From Bacteroidota bacterium (GTDB lineage Bacteria; Bacteroidota; Ignavibacteria; UBA10030): DNA of 64,000 nucleotides. Shown here one piece after another: positions 43,978-52,368 of this stretch. The position numbers and the translations under genes are program-made. Position 1 is the first letter of the stretch. Each line of letters starts with the position of its first letter. The stretch spans positions 1 to 64,000 of the forward strand of contig JAOAFT010000003.1 in assembly GCA_026416125.1 (NCBI GenBank), read 5' to 3'. The notes beneath the pieces are model-generated. The model saw only the letters and a list, made by a program, of their open reading frames with translations. It did no database searches and was not told the origin of the DNA.

Positions 43978-44917
43978 GGCTCACTTCCTCAATTACAGGG
44001 TGAGGTTCGGTTGGTTGTTGCTCCTTTGGCGCCATGATTCGTACAATAGCATATGCGTGTTGGAGTATACGCTCATTCTCTTCTGGTGATGGAATGTATT
44101 TTGCAAATTTTACTAAGTCGGCTGTTCGTAAACACCACTCGAGATCTCCCCACACGAGGAGGGCTTCCGGTATTCGTTTCATTTGGTGTAAAATTTCATC
44201 GGTTGTTGATTCAAGCGCTAGGATGCTCCAACGTTTTTCGAAGAAGATTCGAAGAATGGTTGTTACTTCAGAGTAATACTCTTTGACGAACCCTTGCTGC
44301 CATAATTTCTTTTCTTCAAGTTGTCGAAGGGCTGCAAGCGCTTCTTTATGAGGAGGAATATTAATTCGCATTTCTTCGTGAGAGTGTTGTGAATAGCTTT
44401 TTTTCTTGAAGTAGTACCACACAGAGATACTTAGTGCTATGACCACGAGAACAATGAGGTAGGGAAGTACATCTTCAAATTCTAGTGGAGCAGAGAGAGG
44501 AGGTTTGATGTCTTTGATATCTCCGTGTGGATTTACAAGAACAGGACGGAACGTTAGGTAAAAAGGATTTGTATAAGCAACGTGAGGTGTTGAATCTGTG
44601 TTCACGAAGTACCGAAATGGAATGGGTGGTACGACCACCCGTCCTGAATCTGTGGTCGAGAGGTACACCGTCCAGAAGAATTCGGAGTCATTTCGCTGAA
44701 CATGGAGAACTTCAAATGAACCGAGACTATCGGAGAGCATAGGCGCGATCGAATCGATAGAAATCTCGGTACGAACTTCGATGTGGAGATCAACACGATC
44801 TCCAATAGTATATTCTGTTGAGTCGGTATAGGCTTTTAAGTAAAGACGCTGCTGCGTTTGCACAGGTAGTGCGAGGATGAGGAGAAGTACTATGGTTTTG
44901 AGCAATTTCATATGCAT
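43967..44917 (-). CDS. Bat-operon membrane protein of unknown function (DUF4381/BatD-like)
   Basis: A 316-residue protein: signal peptide, periplasmic beta-sandwich (LYLKAYTDSTEYTIGDRVDLHIEV) resembling BatD domains, one transmembrane helix (about 150-168), and a cytoplasmic helical domain with ALAALRQLEEKKLW that resembles DUF4381 tails. Its ATG overlaps the stop of the DUF58 gene (TAATG), and batA overlaps its end. It probably connects periplasmic and cytoplasmic parts of the MoxR/Bat machinery. Confidence 0.72.
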   Translation of the reverse strand: MHMKLLKTIVLLLILALPVQTQQRLYLKAYTDSTEYTIGDRVDLHIEVRTEISIDSIAPMLSDSLGSFEVLHVQRNDSEFFWTVYLSTTDSGRVVVPPIPFRYFVNTDSTPHVAYTNPFYLTFRPVLVNPHGDIKDIKPPLSAPLEFEDVLPYLIVLVVIALSISVWYYFKKKSYSQHSHEEMRINIPPHKEALAALRQLEEKKLWQQGFVKEYYSEVTTILRIFFEKRWSILALESTTDEILHQMKRIPEALLVWGDLEWCLRTADLVKFAKYIPSPEENERILQHAYAIVRIMAPKEQQPTEPHPVIEEVSHGR

Positions 44918-45792
44918 TACAATCGTCGTTCCCGTAATCGGAAAAAATCGGCAAGTGGTTTAATGTATGGTTGATCGAGGCGAATAAAAATCTCATCAAG
45001 TTTCGATTTTACGAAGAGCAAGTGTTGTTCTTCGATGGCTCGGCGGCGAAATTCGTGGTAGAGCGTACGGACTGCTGGGTTTGTGGTATCGAGAATTCGT
45101 AGAGTACCGGTTTCCGCATCTCTTAGACGAATAAGACCAACATCTGGGAGTGTATTCTCCCGGGGATCGTGGAGTACAATACCAATCAAATCATGTCGTT
45201 TTCCAACGATTCGTAGAGCAGATTCGTATCCTTCGTCGAGAAAATCGGATATGAGGAACACAATGCTTCGCTTCTTTTGTACGTGATTGAGATATTCCAA
45301 TGCAACGCTCATGTTCGTAGAGCGTTGTGAAGGCTCGAAAGAGAGAAGCTCACGAATAATTCGTAACGTATGTCCTCGACCTTTTCTGGGAGGAACAAAT
45401 TTTTCGATCCGGTCGGTGAAAAGTATAAGCCCGACCTTATCATTGTTTTTCATTGCGGAAAATGCAAGAACAGCACTTATTTCGATAGCAATATCTCGTT
45501 TCAATGCAGTATGGGATCCAAAGAATTGCGATCCACTCATATCGACTACGAGAAGAACCGTTAATTCACGTTCTTCTTCGAATACTTTTACGAATGGATG
45601 GTTGAATCGGGCAGTAACATTCCAATCAATTGAACGGATATCATCACCGAATTGATACTCGCGAACTTCGGAAAATTCCATGCCTCGTCCTTTGAAGACG
45701 GAATGGTATTCACCGGAAAATACCTGATTGACAAGACCACGAGTACGAATTTCTAGTTGACGTACTTTTTTCAGTAATTCTTTTGTTTCCAT
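44917..45792 (-). CDS. DUF58 protein with vWA-like fold
   Basis: A 291-residue cytoplasmic DUF58 protein. The family block VFSGEYHSVFKGRGMEFSEV is followed by REYQFGDDIRSIDWNVTAR. A degenerate vWA-like domain has VVDMSGSQFF and FLISDFLDEG. DUF58 proteins are standard partners of MoxR ATPases. ATG at 45792 is chosen over an upstream TTG. It lies 24 nt after moxR and overlaps the next gene by 1 nt. Confidence 0.92.
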   Translation of the reverse strand: METKELLKKVRQLEIRTRGLVNQVFSGEYHSVFKGRGMEFSEVREYQFGDDIRSIDWNVTARFNHPFVKVFEEERELTVLLVVDMSGSQFFGSHTALKRDIAIEISAVLAFSAMKNNDKVGLILFTDRIEKFVPPRKGRGHTLRIIRELLSFEPSQRSTNMSVALEYLNHVQKKRSIVFLISDFLDEGYESALRIVGKRHDLIGIVLHDPRENTLPDVGLIRLRDAETGTLRILDTTNPAVRTLYHEFRRRAIEEQHLLFVKSKLDEIFIRLDQPYIKPLADFFRLRERRL

Positions 45793-45816
45793 GAAATGGT
45801 CGTTCAAGTTTACCGA

Positions 45817-46800
45817 TTATGGTACTTCAATTGTATTCAATATTTCCGTAACGATGTGTTCCGATGTAATATCCTCTGCCTCTGCTTCGTACGTTACTGC
45901 AATTCTGTGGCGAAGGACATCTGGGCACAGAGCTCGTACGTCTTCTGGAATGACATAACCCCGACGTTTAATGAATGCGTGGGCTTTGGCTGCAAGGGCG
46001 AGGTTAATGGTTGCCCTCGGTGATGCGCCATATTGAATGAGCGATGAAAGTTTTTCGAGTTTGTAGGATTTTGGATCGCGTGTTGCAAAGACAATGTCGA
46101 GAATATAACGTTCTATTTTCTCATCCATATAAACTTGCTGAACGACTTGTCGAGCAGCGAGTATATCGTTTGGGTGAACAACAGGTTTAACTTCCTTGTT
46201 GTTTGTGATGATGTTTTGCCGCATAATGGCGAGTTCTTCTTCACGAGAAGGGTACCCAATCTTTACTTTCAGCATGAAGCGGTCAACTTGTGCTTCGGGA
46301 AGTGGGTAGGTGCCTTCTTGCTCTATTGGGTTTTGTGTTGCGAGAACAAGGAATGGCTCTTCAAGTTTGTATGTTTCTTCACCAATAGTAACTTGGCGTT
46401 CTTGCATGGCTTCAAGCAATGCGCTCTGTACTTTTGCTGGTGCTCTGTTGATTTCGTCTGCGAGAATAAAATTTGCAAAGATTGGCCCTTTTCGCGTGAA
46501 GAATTTGCCATCCTTTTGATTATAGATCATTGTTCCGAGCAAATCAGCGGGGAGAAGATCGGGGGTAAATTGGATTCGTTGGAATTTCGCTTGGATTGCT
46601 GTTGCAAGTGTTTTGATAGTAAGTGTCTTTGCAAGGCCCGGAACACCTTCAAGAAGAATGTGACCGTTGCAAAGCAGTCCAATAAGCAAACGCTCAACCA
46701 TCGTTTTTTGCCCAACGATAACCTTTCCAACTTCAGTGGTTAACGTCTCAACAAAAGCACTTTCACGTTGAATCATTTCGTTGATCGATTTTATATCCAC
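45817..46800 (-). CDS. moxR: MoxR-family AAA+ ATPase
   Basis: A 327-residue AAA+ chaperone-like ATPase. Walker A is LEGVPGLAKTLTIKT; note the family's GxPGxAKT form. Walker B is FILADEINRAP, followed by sensor 1 VLATQNPIEQEGTYPLPEAQ and the arginine-rich C-terminal lid (GASPRATINLALAAKAHA). It starts with GTG at 46800, with AAGGAG upstream. It leads the operon moxR-DUF58-DUF4381-like-batA-batB/C-batD-batE, whose products are linked to envelope stress and oxygen tolerance in Bacteroides. Confidence 0.95.
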   Translation of the reverse strand: MDIKSINEMIQRESAFVETLTTEVGKVIVGQKTMVERLLIGLLCNGHILLEGVPGLAKTLTIKTLATAIQAKFQRIQFTPDLLPADLLGTMIYNQKDGKFFTRKGPIFANFILADEINRAPAKVQSALLEAMQERQVTIGEETYKLEEPFLVLATQNPIEQEGTYPLPEAQVDRFMLKVKIGYPSREEELAIMRQNIITNNKEVKPVVHPNDILAARQVVQQVYMDEKIERYILDIVFATRDPKSYKLEKLSSLIQYGASPRATINLALAAKAHAFIKRRGYVIPEDVRALCPDVLRHRIAVTYEAEAEDITSEHIVTEILNTIEVP

Positions 46801-47106
46801 AGGTGTCTCCTTCCGATGTGTGCAACATTCAATGTGGTACTGACGAGGTACAATAAATATTTGTTCCGTATGTTTCTTTAAGTAAGGTACGAAAAAATTG
46901 AAGTCTATACAACGAAGGCGTATGGTAGAGCATTTGATGCGTATTCACTGTGTCGCAAAGGGAAATAGTGCATATGCCGTATTGTTATAAATCTGATTTA
47001 CTGCGATACTTCTCGTGAAAATCACTACTATGGGGTTATTCATCATTCGGAGTTGTGTACTATAAACTTTACCAAAAATGTTAAATGTTATTAAGGAGGG
47101 GGTCCC
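46801..47106. other. Divergent intergenic region, moxR operon / T9SS cargo gene
   Basis: 306 nt without a gene. It holds the ribosome sites and presumably the promoters of two divergent units. A -10-like TATAAA occurs near 47060 but with a weak -35. Confidence 0.45.
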
Positions 47107-48699
47107 ATGAAGCAAAGTAGCATTGTTTTTATTTTATTACTTGCCATTTCATCCATGCATGCACAGTACGTTTCAACACTTGTGACAGGGAGTTGTCCTA
47201 TTCAAGGAATAGCAGTTGATGATTCTGGAAATGTTTATTACACAGAACGGTCAGCGTGTAATGTTATAAAAAAGATAACACCATCATTAACAATTCAAAC
47301 TATTGCTCAAGTTGGAGGTGACCCGACGTATTTAAGAATTCACCGTGGGTATATTTATGTGAGTTTATATGGAGGGAATAAAATTGTCCGTGTATCGTTA
47401 TCAGATAAAAGTGTTCAGGATTATGTAACAGGATGTTCTGCTCCACATGGACTTGTATTTGATGGAGATACATTGTTTTTTGCTGAATACTTTTCTCAAA
47501 AGATATACAAAGTTTTACCTGGTGGTGGGAGTGTTGGAACAGCAAATGTACTTGCTGTGCAGGGTAAAACAAATGGTATTGTAAGCGGTGGTGTACGAGC
47601 TTGTGGATTGGAAATTCTCCCCAATAAAAATTTGGTTGTCACAACATATTATGGAGGTGGAAATTTTTATGAGGTAAACAGGTACACCGGACAAGCAACT
47701 GTACTATTTACAGCAGCAAGCACTGATGTTGGTGCTATTGTTCGTGGTGTTGATGGGTTCTATTACTATCCTGGTTACTACACGCATAAAATTTATAAGG
47801 TGAATAGCAGATTCACGTCATCTACTGTTATTGCTGGTACCACTGTTGGTAGTAGTGATGGAGACGTTATGATCGCTTCGTTCAATGAACCTATTGGGAT
47901 AACAGTTGCACAAAATGGGGACATTTATGTAGCGGATTATGGGTCCCAAAAACTACGACGTATATCAGACATACAACCTCAAACAGTTGATAGTGTCGCA
48001 GTTGCTATGGATGGGGTCTTTCAATTTACAAACGCTAACCTCTACATTGGATTAACAGGAGTTACCAGAAGTGGTATTTGTTCTATTCGGGTGTTCAGAA
48101 GTTTCCCTGCAAATGTAAGTTTTACATCAACGACACCGCAGTACATAGCACAGTATCGAATCCTATTGTCAATTACTGGTATTCAGTATACAAATGCTGT
48201 TCTCATCATTCCGGCAAATGTGTTGATTACGGCAGGATATAGTACTGTGGCGACATTGAAAGTTTACTGGCGGTCAACAATCGGTTCAGGCACTTTCAAT
48301 GAAGTTACATGGAGTGTCAATCCATTGAATCAAAGTGAACTATTGGTAATAGTTCCTGGAAGTGGTGAGTTCTTATTTGCCAGTACGAGCCCTCTAACAA
48401 CATCAATTTTGGATGATTGTTGTAATTTTTTACCTCAGAAAGTTGAGTTACATCAAAATTTTCCCAATCCGTTTAATCCGTCAACAACACTTACGTACTC
48501 TCTCCAGAAATCGGACCATGTACTCTTACGGGTATACGATCTTCTCGGTCGAGAAGTAGCATTGTTGGTGAATTCGTTTAAGGAAGCCGGAACCTATACT
48601 GTTACGTTCGATGCTTCGAACTTGCCATCAGGATTGTATATTGCACGACTTCACGTAGGGCAATTGCAGAAACAAGTGAAAATGCTCGTTGTAAAGTAA
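47107..48699 (+). CDS. NHL-repeat protein with T9SS C-terminal sorting domain
   Basis: A 530-residue exported protein. The signal peptide ends in SMHAQ. Residues about 25-290 are NHL-type beta-propeller repeats (IQGIAVDDSGNVYYTE, PHGLVFDGDTLFFAEY, PIGITVAQNGDIYVADYG). A beta-sandwich linker spans about 300-435. The last 80 residues are a type A sorting domain: HQNFPNPFNPSTTLTYSL, VYDLLGREVA and LPSGLYIARLHVG. Type IX secretion exports such proteins and removes the domain at the cell surface. Ribosome site AAGGAGGGGG. Its role is unknown; propellers often bind sugars or proteins. Confidence 0.9.
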   Translation: MKQSSIVFILLLAISSMHAQYVSTLVTGSCPIQGIAVDDSGNVYYTERSACNVIKKITPSLTIQTIAQVGGDPTYLRIHRGYIYVSLYGGNKIVRVSLSDKSVQDYVTGCSAPHGLVFDGDTLFFAEYFSQKIYKVLPGGGSVGTANVLAVQGKTNGIVSGGVRACGLEILPNKNLVVTTYYGGGNFYEVNRYTGQATVLFTAASTDVGAIVRGVDGFYYYPGYYTHKIYKVNSRFTSSTVIAGTTVGSSDGDVMIASFNEPIGITVAQNGDIYVADYGSQKLRRISDIQPQTVDSVAVAMDGVFQFTNANLYIGLTGVTRSGICSIRVFRSFPANVSFTSTTPQYIAQYRILLSITGIQYTNAVLIIPANVLITAGYSTVATLKVYWRSTIGSGTFNEVTWSVNPLNQSELLVIVPGSGEFLFASTSPLTTSILDDCCNFLPQKVELHQNFPNPFNPSTTLTYSLQKSDHVLLRVYDLLGREVALLVNSFKEAGTYTVTFDASNLPSGLYIARLHVGQLQKQVKMLVVK

Positions 48700-48731
48700 A
48701 GAGGAATTGTTAAGTAAACGCATAAGAAACC

Positions 48732-48767
48732 GCTGTTCTCATTCCTACAACATAGGGTGAGAACAGC
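48732..48767. repeat. Perfect 10-bp inverted repeat after the NHL gene
   Basis: GCTGTTCTCA (48732-48741) and TGAGAACAGC (48758-48767) flank a 16-nt loop. It lies 33 nt after the stop, with no T tract, so it may be an RNA-stabilising hairpin rather than a terminator. Confidence 0.6.
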
Positions 48768-48850
48768 ACAGCTTGATCTGTTGGAATTCGCAATAAGAAC
48801 GTAGTTTTTTCAATTTGCCGGGTTTGAAGGGATAAACGCTCGCCAAAATT

Positions 48851-48879
48851 TTGCTTTTCTATCAAACCGTTGTTATATT
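48851..48879 (+). promoter_or_regulatory. Promoter upstream of tRNA-Leu
   Basis: -35 TTGCTT (48851-48856), 17-nt spacer, -10 TATATT (48874-48879). The start would be near 48886, at the foot of the hairpin described next. Confidence 0.55.
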
Positions 48880-48886
48880 GAAAAAG

Positions 48887-48924
48887 CCCATACCCAGAGT
48901 GAACGAGCTCTGGATGGGTTTTTT
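48887..48924 (+). terminator. Intrinsic terminator between NHL gene and tRNA-Leu
   Basis: CCCAT (48887-48891) and CCAGAG (48894-48899) pair with CTCTGG-ATGGG (48908-48918) across an 8-nt loop, followed by six T (48919-48924). An A run before the stem makes it look bidirectional. It may end the NHL-gene transcript, but it also lies directly downstream of a good promoter. Confidence 0.7.
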
Positions 48925-48940
48925 CTATCTTTGGACTGTT

Positions 48941-49022
48941 GGGCACGTGGCGAAACTGGCAGACGCGCTAGCCTTAGGAGCTAGTGGGGCAACCCGTGGG
49001 GGTTCAACTCCCCCCGTGCCCA
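48941..49022 (+). tRNA. tRNA-Leu (anticodon TAG)
   Basis: A complete class II tRNA. The acceptor stem is GGGCACG/CGTGCCC with discriminator A. The anticodon stem CTAGC/GCTAG encloses the loop CTTAGGA, giving anticodon TAG. A variable arm (TGGGGCAACCCG) and T arm GGGGG-TTCAACT-CCCCC follow. CCA is not encoded. It lies 38 nt before tig and may share its transcript. Confidence 0.96.
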
Positions 49023-49060
49023 CAGGGGCGTATGTTGTACCATTCAATTGAGGATATCCT

Positions 49061-50341
49061 GTGGAAGTAAAAATTCAAGAAATAACAGATGTTTCACGAG
49101 AACTCGAAATTGTCGCCTCAGCGGAAGAACTCGAGCCACATTTTGAAAAAGCGTATGCTGAGTATCAAAAGAAGATCGAAATTCGTGGTTTCAGGAAAGG
49201 GAAAGCACCTCTTGACATGATCAAACGCCTCTATGGTGACCTGATTGAACATGACTCACTCGAAGCGATTGCTTCAGAATTTTATAGAAAAACTGTGAAA
49301 GAGAAGGATTTGAAGCCAATTGGTGAACCGACACTGGTTGATATGAATTACGATCGTGGTAAAGAGTTCCGATTCAAGATTCGCTACGATGTTCGTCCAA
49401 CGATCAGGCTTAAAGATTACAAAACAATTACTGTTCAGAGACCGGTGCATACAGTAACAAATGAAGAAATAGAAAATGAAATGCTTTCGTTGCGCCGGAG
49501 CAAAGCCAGACTCGAACAAGTTGAGAAAGTTACAGATCTTGACCATGTTGTTACTGTCGATGCACAAGAAATTGATGAATATGGTACCCCGATTCTTGGC
49601 AAGAAAGATGAGAACGTAAGGTTATACCTTGCGGATGAGAGACTCAATCAACAATATCGAGAGACGCTCACGGGTGCAGTTGTTGGTGAGACGTACCGCG
49701 TAAGATTACAATATGAACACGAAGGACATACCCATACTGTTCATGAAGAACTTACCGTAAAAAAGATCGAAAAAGTTATCCTTCCTGAGCTCAATGAAGC
49801 ATTCATTACAGAGATTTCGAACGGTAAATTTAAAACTTTGGAAGAGTACAGAGCTGATTTGAAGAAAAAACTTGAGCAGTACTGGAATGATCAAAGTGAA
49901 CGAACAGTACGAAATGCAGTTGTGACTGAAATTGTAAAGCTCCACGACTTCCAGGTTCCCGACTCTCTTATTCGTGCATTCATTGAGCAATTGCTTGAAG
50001 ATATCAAAAAGAGTTACCCTAAAAAAGAACTTCCAGCAGATTTTGATTATGATGGGTTCTTTGAGCGCAATCGAGAGTATGCAATTGCGCAAGCAAAGTG
50101 GGCGTTGTTAAGAGAGGAGTTATTGAAAGAAGAGAACATAACCATTACGGATCAAGAACTTGAACAACGTGCAGAAGAGGATGCAAAGAAAATGAATATT
50201 CCCAAGGAACGAGTAGTAAGCTACTACAAATCATCAGAACAAATGATGGATCGGCTCGCTGGGGAGAAGCTGATGAGTGTATTACTCAAGTCGGTAAAAA
50301 TTGTTGACGTTCCGGATACAGAGAACAGACAAACAGTATAA
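49061..50341 (+). CDS. tig: Trigger factor
   Basis: A 426-residue ribosome-associated chaperone. The N-terminal ribosome-binding domain has the signature GFRKGKAP near residue 45. A FKBP-like PPIase domain (about 155-240) is followed by the long helical chaperone arms. It starts with GTG at 49061 behind GAGGAT. It heads tig-clpP-clpX, the common bacterial order linking folding and proteolysis. Confidence 0.95.
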   Translation: MEVKIQEITDVSRELEIVASAEELEPHFEKAYAEYQKKIEIRGFRKGKAPLDMIKRLYGDLIEHDSLEAIASEFYRKTVKEKDLKPIGEPTLVDMNYDRGKEFRFKIRYDVRPTIRLKDYKTITVQRPVHTVTNEEIENEMLSLRRSKARLEQVEKVTDLDHVVTVDAQEIDEYGTPILGKKDENVRLYLADERLNQQYRETLTGAVVGETYRVRLQYEHEGHTHTVHEELTVKKIEKVILPELNEAFITEISNGKFKTLEEYRADLKKKLEQYWNDQSERTVRNAVVTEIVKLHDFQVPDSLIRAFIEQLLEDIKKSYPKKELPADFDYDGFFERNREYAIAQAKWALLREELLKEENITITDQELEQRAEEDAKKMNIPKERVVSYYKSSEQMMDRLAGEKLMSVLLKSVKIVDVPDTENRQTV

Positions 50342-50353
50342 GGAGAAGTGCGG

Positions 50354-50974
50354 ATGAAAAGAGAGACACTCTACAATCAACTTGTTCCCATTGTTGTGGA
50401 GCAAACGGGTCGTGGTGAGCGAGCATTTGATATATTCTCCCGCCTATTAAAGGAGCGCATTGTTTTCTTGGGAATGCCCATCGACGACACTGTTGCTAGC
50501 CTTGTCATCGCTCAACTCCTATTTCTTGAATCGGAAGATCCTGATAAAGATATTCACCTCTACATTAACAGTCCGGGTGGGAGTGTGTCGGCTGGGCTTG
50601 CCATTTATGATACGATGCAGTACATTCGACCAGATGTTGCAACCATTTGTATTGGGATGGCAGCAAGCATGGCAGCAGTACTCTTAGCTGGTGGTGCTAA
50701 AGGGAAACGAACTGCATTGCCAAATTCGAAAGTGATGATACACCAACCATGGGGTGGTGTCCAAGGCACGGCGTCAGATATTAGTATCCAAGCTGAAGAA
50801 ATATTGAAGACGAAAAAGCGGATCAATGAAATACTTTCATACCATACCGGGCGTTCTCTTGAACAAATTGAGAAAGATACGGATCGGGACTACTATCTTT
50901 CTGCAGCAGAAGCGAAAGAGTATGGAATTATCGACAATGTATTAATCAAACGACCGAGTGAAACAAAGAAGTAA
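50354..50974 (+). CDS. clpP: ATP-dependent Clp protease proteolytic subunit
   Basis: A 206-residue serine peptidase forming the ClpP tetradecamer. The catalytic triad is Ser105 (GMAASMAA), His130 (MIHQPWGG) and Asp179, with the same spacing as E. coli ClpP. The start ATG at 50354 lies 8 nt after AGGAG; a GTG two codons earlier is too close to it. Confidence 0.97.
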   Translation: MKRETLYNQLVPIVVEQTGRGERAFDIFSRLLKERIVFLGMPIDDTVASLVIAQLLFLESEDPDKDIHLYINSPGGSVSAGLAIYDTMQYIRPDVATICIGMAASMAAVLLAGGAKGKRTALPNSKVMIHQPWGGVQGTASDISIQAEEILKTKKRINEILSYHTGRSLEQIEKDTDRDYYLSAAEAKEYGIIDNVLIKRPSETKK

Positions 50975-50998
50975 TCATGAGTTACCAGGAGTTAACGT

Positions 50999-52258
50999 AT
51001 GAGCCAACGTACGCGGCAGCCAGATAAAATAGCATGCTCATTCTGTGGACGAACGCCGGAAGAGGTAAATAGTATCATAGCAGGTCCCGATGTCTATATT
51101 TGTGATCTCTGCGTGGCGAGCTCGGTTGAAATTATCAAGAACAACATGGCAGCAATTAACGCACGCAGAATTGGCATGCGGCGAAACCTTACTCCTGTGG
51201 ACATTAAAAAAGCACTCGATGAATTTGTTGTTGGTCAAGAACTGGCAAAACGTATTCTCTCTGTAGCAGTATACAATCACTACAAACGCATTGAAAATAA
51301 CGACTTAATTGGTACACTCGATGATGTTGAAATTGAGAAGAGTAACATCCTTCTCATTGGACCAACAGGAACAGGGAAAACACTTCTTGCTCAAACACTT
51401 GCTCGAATTTTGGATGTTCCCTTCGCAATTGCAGATGCAACAACCCTCACTGAAGCAGGGTACGTTGGGGATGATGTTGAGACAATATTGGTTTACTTAC
51501 TTCAAAATGCGGACTACAATGTTGAGAAAGCAGAGCGTGGCATTGTTTACATTGATGAAATCGATAAAATTGCCCGCAAGGGAGATAGTGCTTCTATTAC
51601 TCGCGATGTATCAGGTGAAGGTGTACAGCAAGCACTGTTGAAGATTCTAGAAGGCACGATAGCCGGTGTACCTCCAAAAGGTGGTCGAAAACACCCTGAA
51701 CAAAGCCTCATCAACATCAACACGAAAAATATTCTTTTCATTTGCGGAGGAGCTTTTGAAGGGTTAGAAAAAATAATCGAACGACGGGTAAGCCAAAATC
51801 CTATGGGATTTGGCGCAGAAGTACGAGGAAAGAAAAGTAAAGAACGTGAAAAGCTCTTACCTCTTGTAGAACCGGATGACTTGTTGAAGTTCGGATTAAT
51901 TCCTGAATTTATTGGTCGTCTGCCTGTTATTGCAACGCTCGATCCACTCGACGAAACTGCGCTCCTTAATATTCTTACTCAACCGCGGAATGCTATTGTG
52001 AAGCAGTACCAGAAACTATTTGCTCTCGAGGGCGTTGAGCTTGAATTTGAAGAGACGGCACTCAAAATGGTAGTTGAGAAAGCAATTGAGCGAGGAACAG
52101 GTGCACGTGCACTTCGCTCAATTATTGAATCGGTTATGCTTGACATTATGTACAATTTACCATCGCGACGGAATGTTTCGAAGTGTATCATCACGAAAGA
52201 TACAATTGCCAAGGCGAAAGAACCTATTTATCTTTATGAAGAACGGAAAACTGCATAG
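50999..52258 (+). CDS. clpX: Clp protease ATPase subunit ClpX
   Basis: A 419-residue AAA+ unfoldase. The N-terminal zinc-binding domain has CSFCGRT...CDLC. Walker A is [11 protein letters not shown], Walker B is [12 protein letters not shown], the pore loop is GYVGDD, and the ClpP-binding loop is NPMGFGAE near residue 260. It delivers substrates to ClpP encoded just upstream. AGGAG precedes the ATG, and a clear terminator follows 25 nt after the stop. Confidence 0.97.
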   Translation: MSQRTRQPDKIACSFCGRTPEEVNSIIAGPDVYICDLCVASSVEIIKNNMAAINARRIGMRRNLTPVDIKKALDEFVVGQELAKRILSVAVYNHYKRIENNDLIGTLDDVEIEKSNILLIGPTGTGKTLLAQTLARILDVPFAIADATTLTEAGYVGDDVETILVYLLQNADYNVEKAERGIVYIDEIDKIARKGDSASITRDVSGEGVQQALLKILEGTIAGVPPKGGRKHPEQSLININTKNILFICGGAFEGLEKIIERRVSQNPMGFGAEVRGKKSKEREKLLPLVEPDDLLKFGLIPEFIGRLPVIATLDPLDETALLNILTQPRNAIVKQYQKLFALEGVELEFEETALKMVVEKAIERGTGARALRSIIESVMLDIMYNLPSRRNVSKCIITKDTIAKAKEPIYLYEERKTA

Positions 52259-52281
52259 TCTCAGTAGTACCACAGACGAAA

Positions 52282-52304
52282 AGCCCGCTTATGCGGGCTT
52301 TTTT
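52282..52304 (+). terminator. Rho-independent terminator after clpX
   Basis: AGCCCGC (52282-52288) and GCGGGCT (52293-52299) form a 7-bp GC-rich stem with a 4-nt loop and a run of T to 52304. It ends the tig-clpP-clpX unit. Confidence 0.92.
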
Positions 52305-52332
52305 GTTTCTGACGGGGAGTGATACAGGATAT

Positions 52333-52361
52333 TTGTTTGTCCACGGAACAATCAGTATTTT
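52333..52361 (+). promoter_or_regulatory. Promoter of xseA, possibly leaderless
   Basis: -35 TTGTTT (52333-52338), 17-nt spacer, -10 TATTTT (52356-52361). The predicted start lies within a base or two of the xseA ATG, and no ribosome site precedes that ATG. Confidence 0.45.
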
Positions 52362-52368
52362 TACACCT

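Noticed and set aside
48710-48946. Minus-strand 78-codon open frame between the NHL gene and tRNA-Leu
   Set aside because: It overlaps a terminator and the tRNA, has no ribosome site and no recognisable protein.
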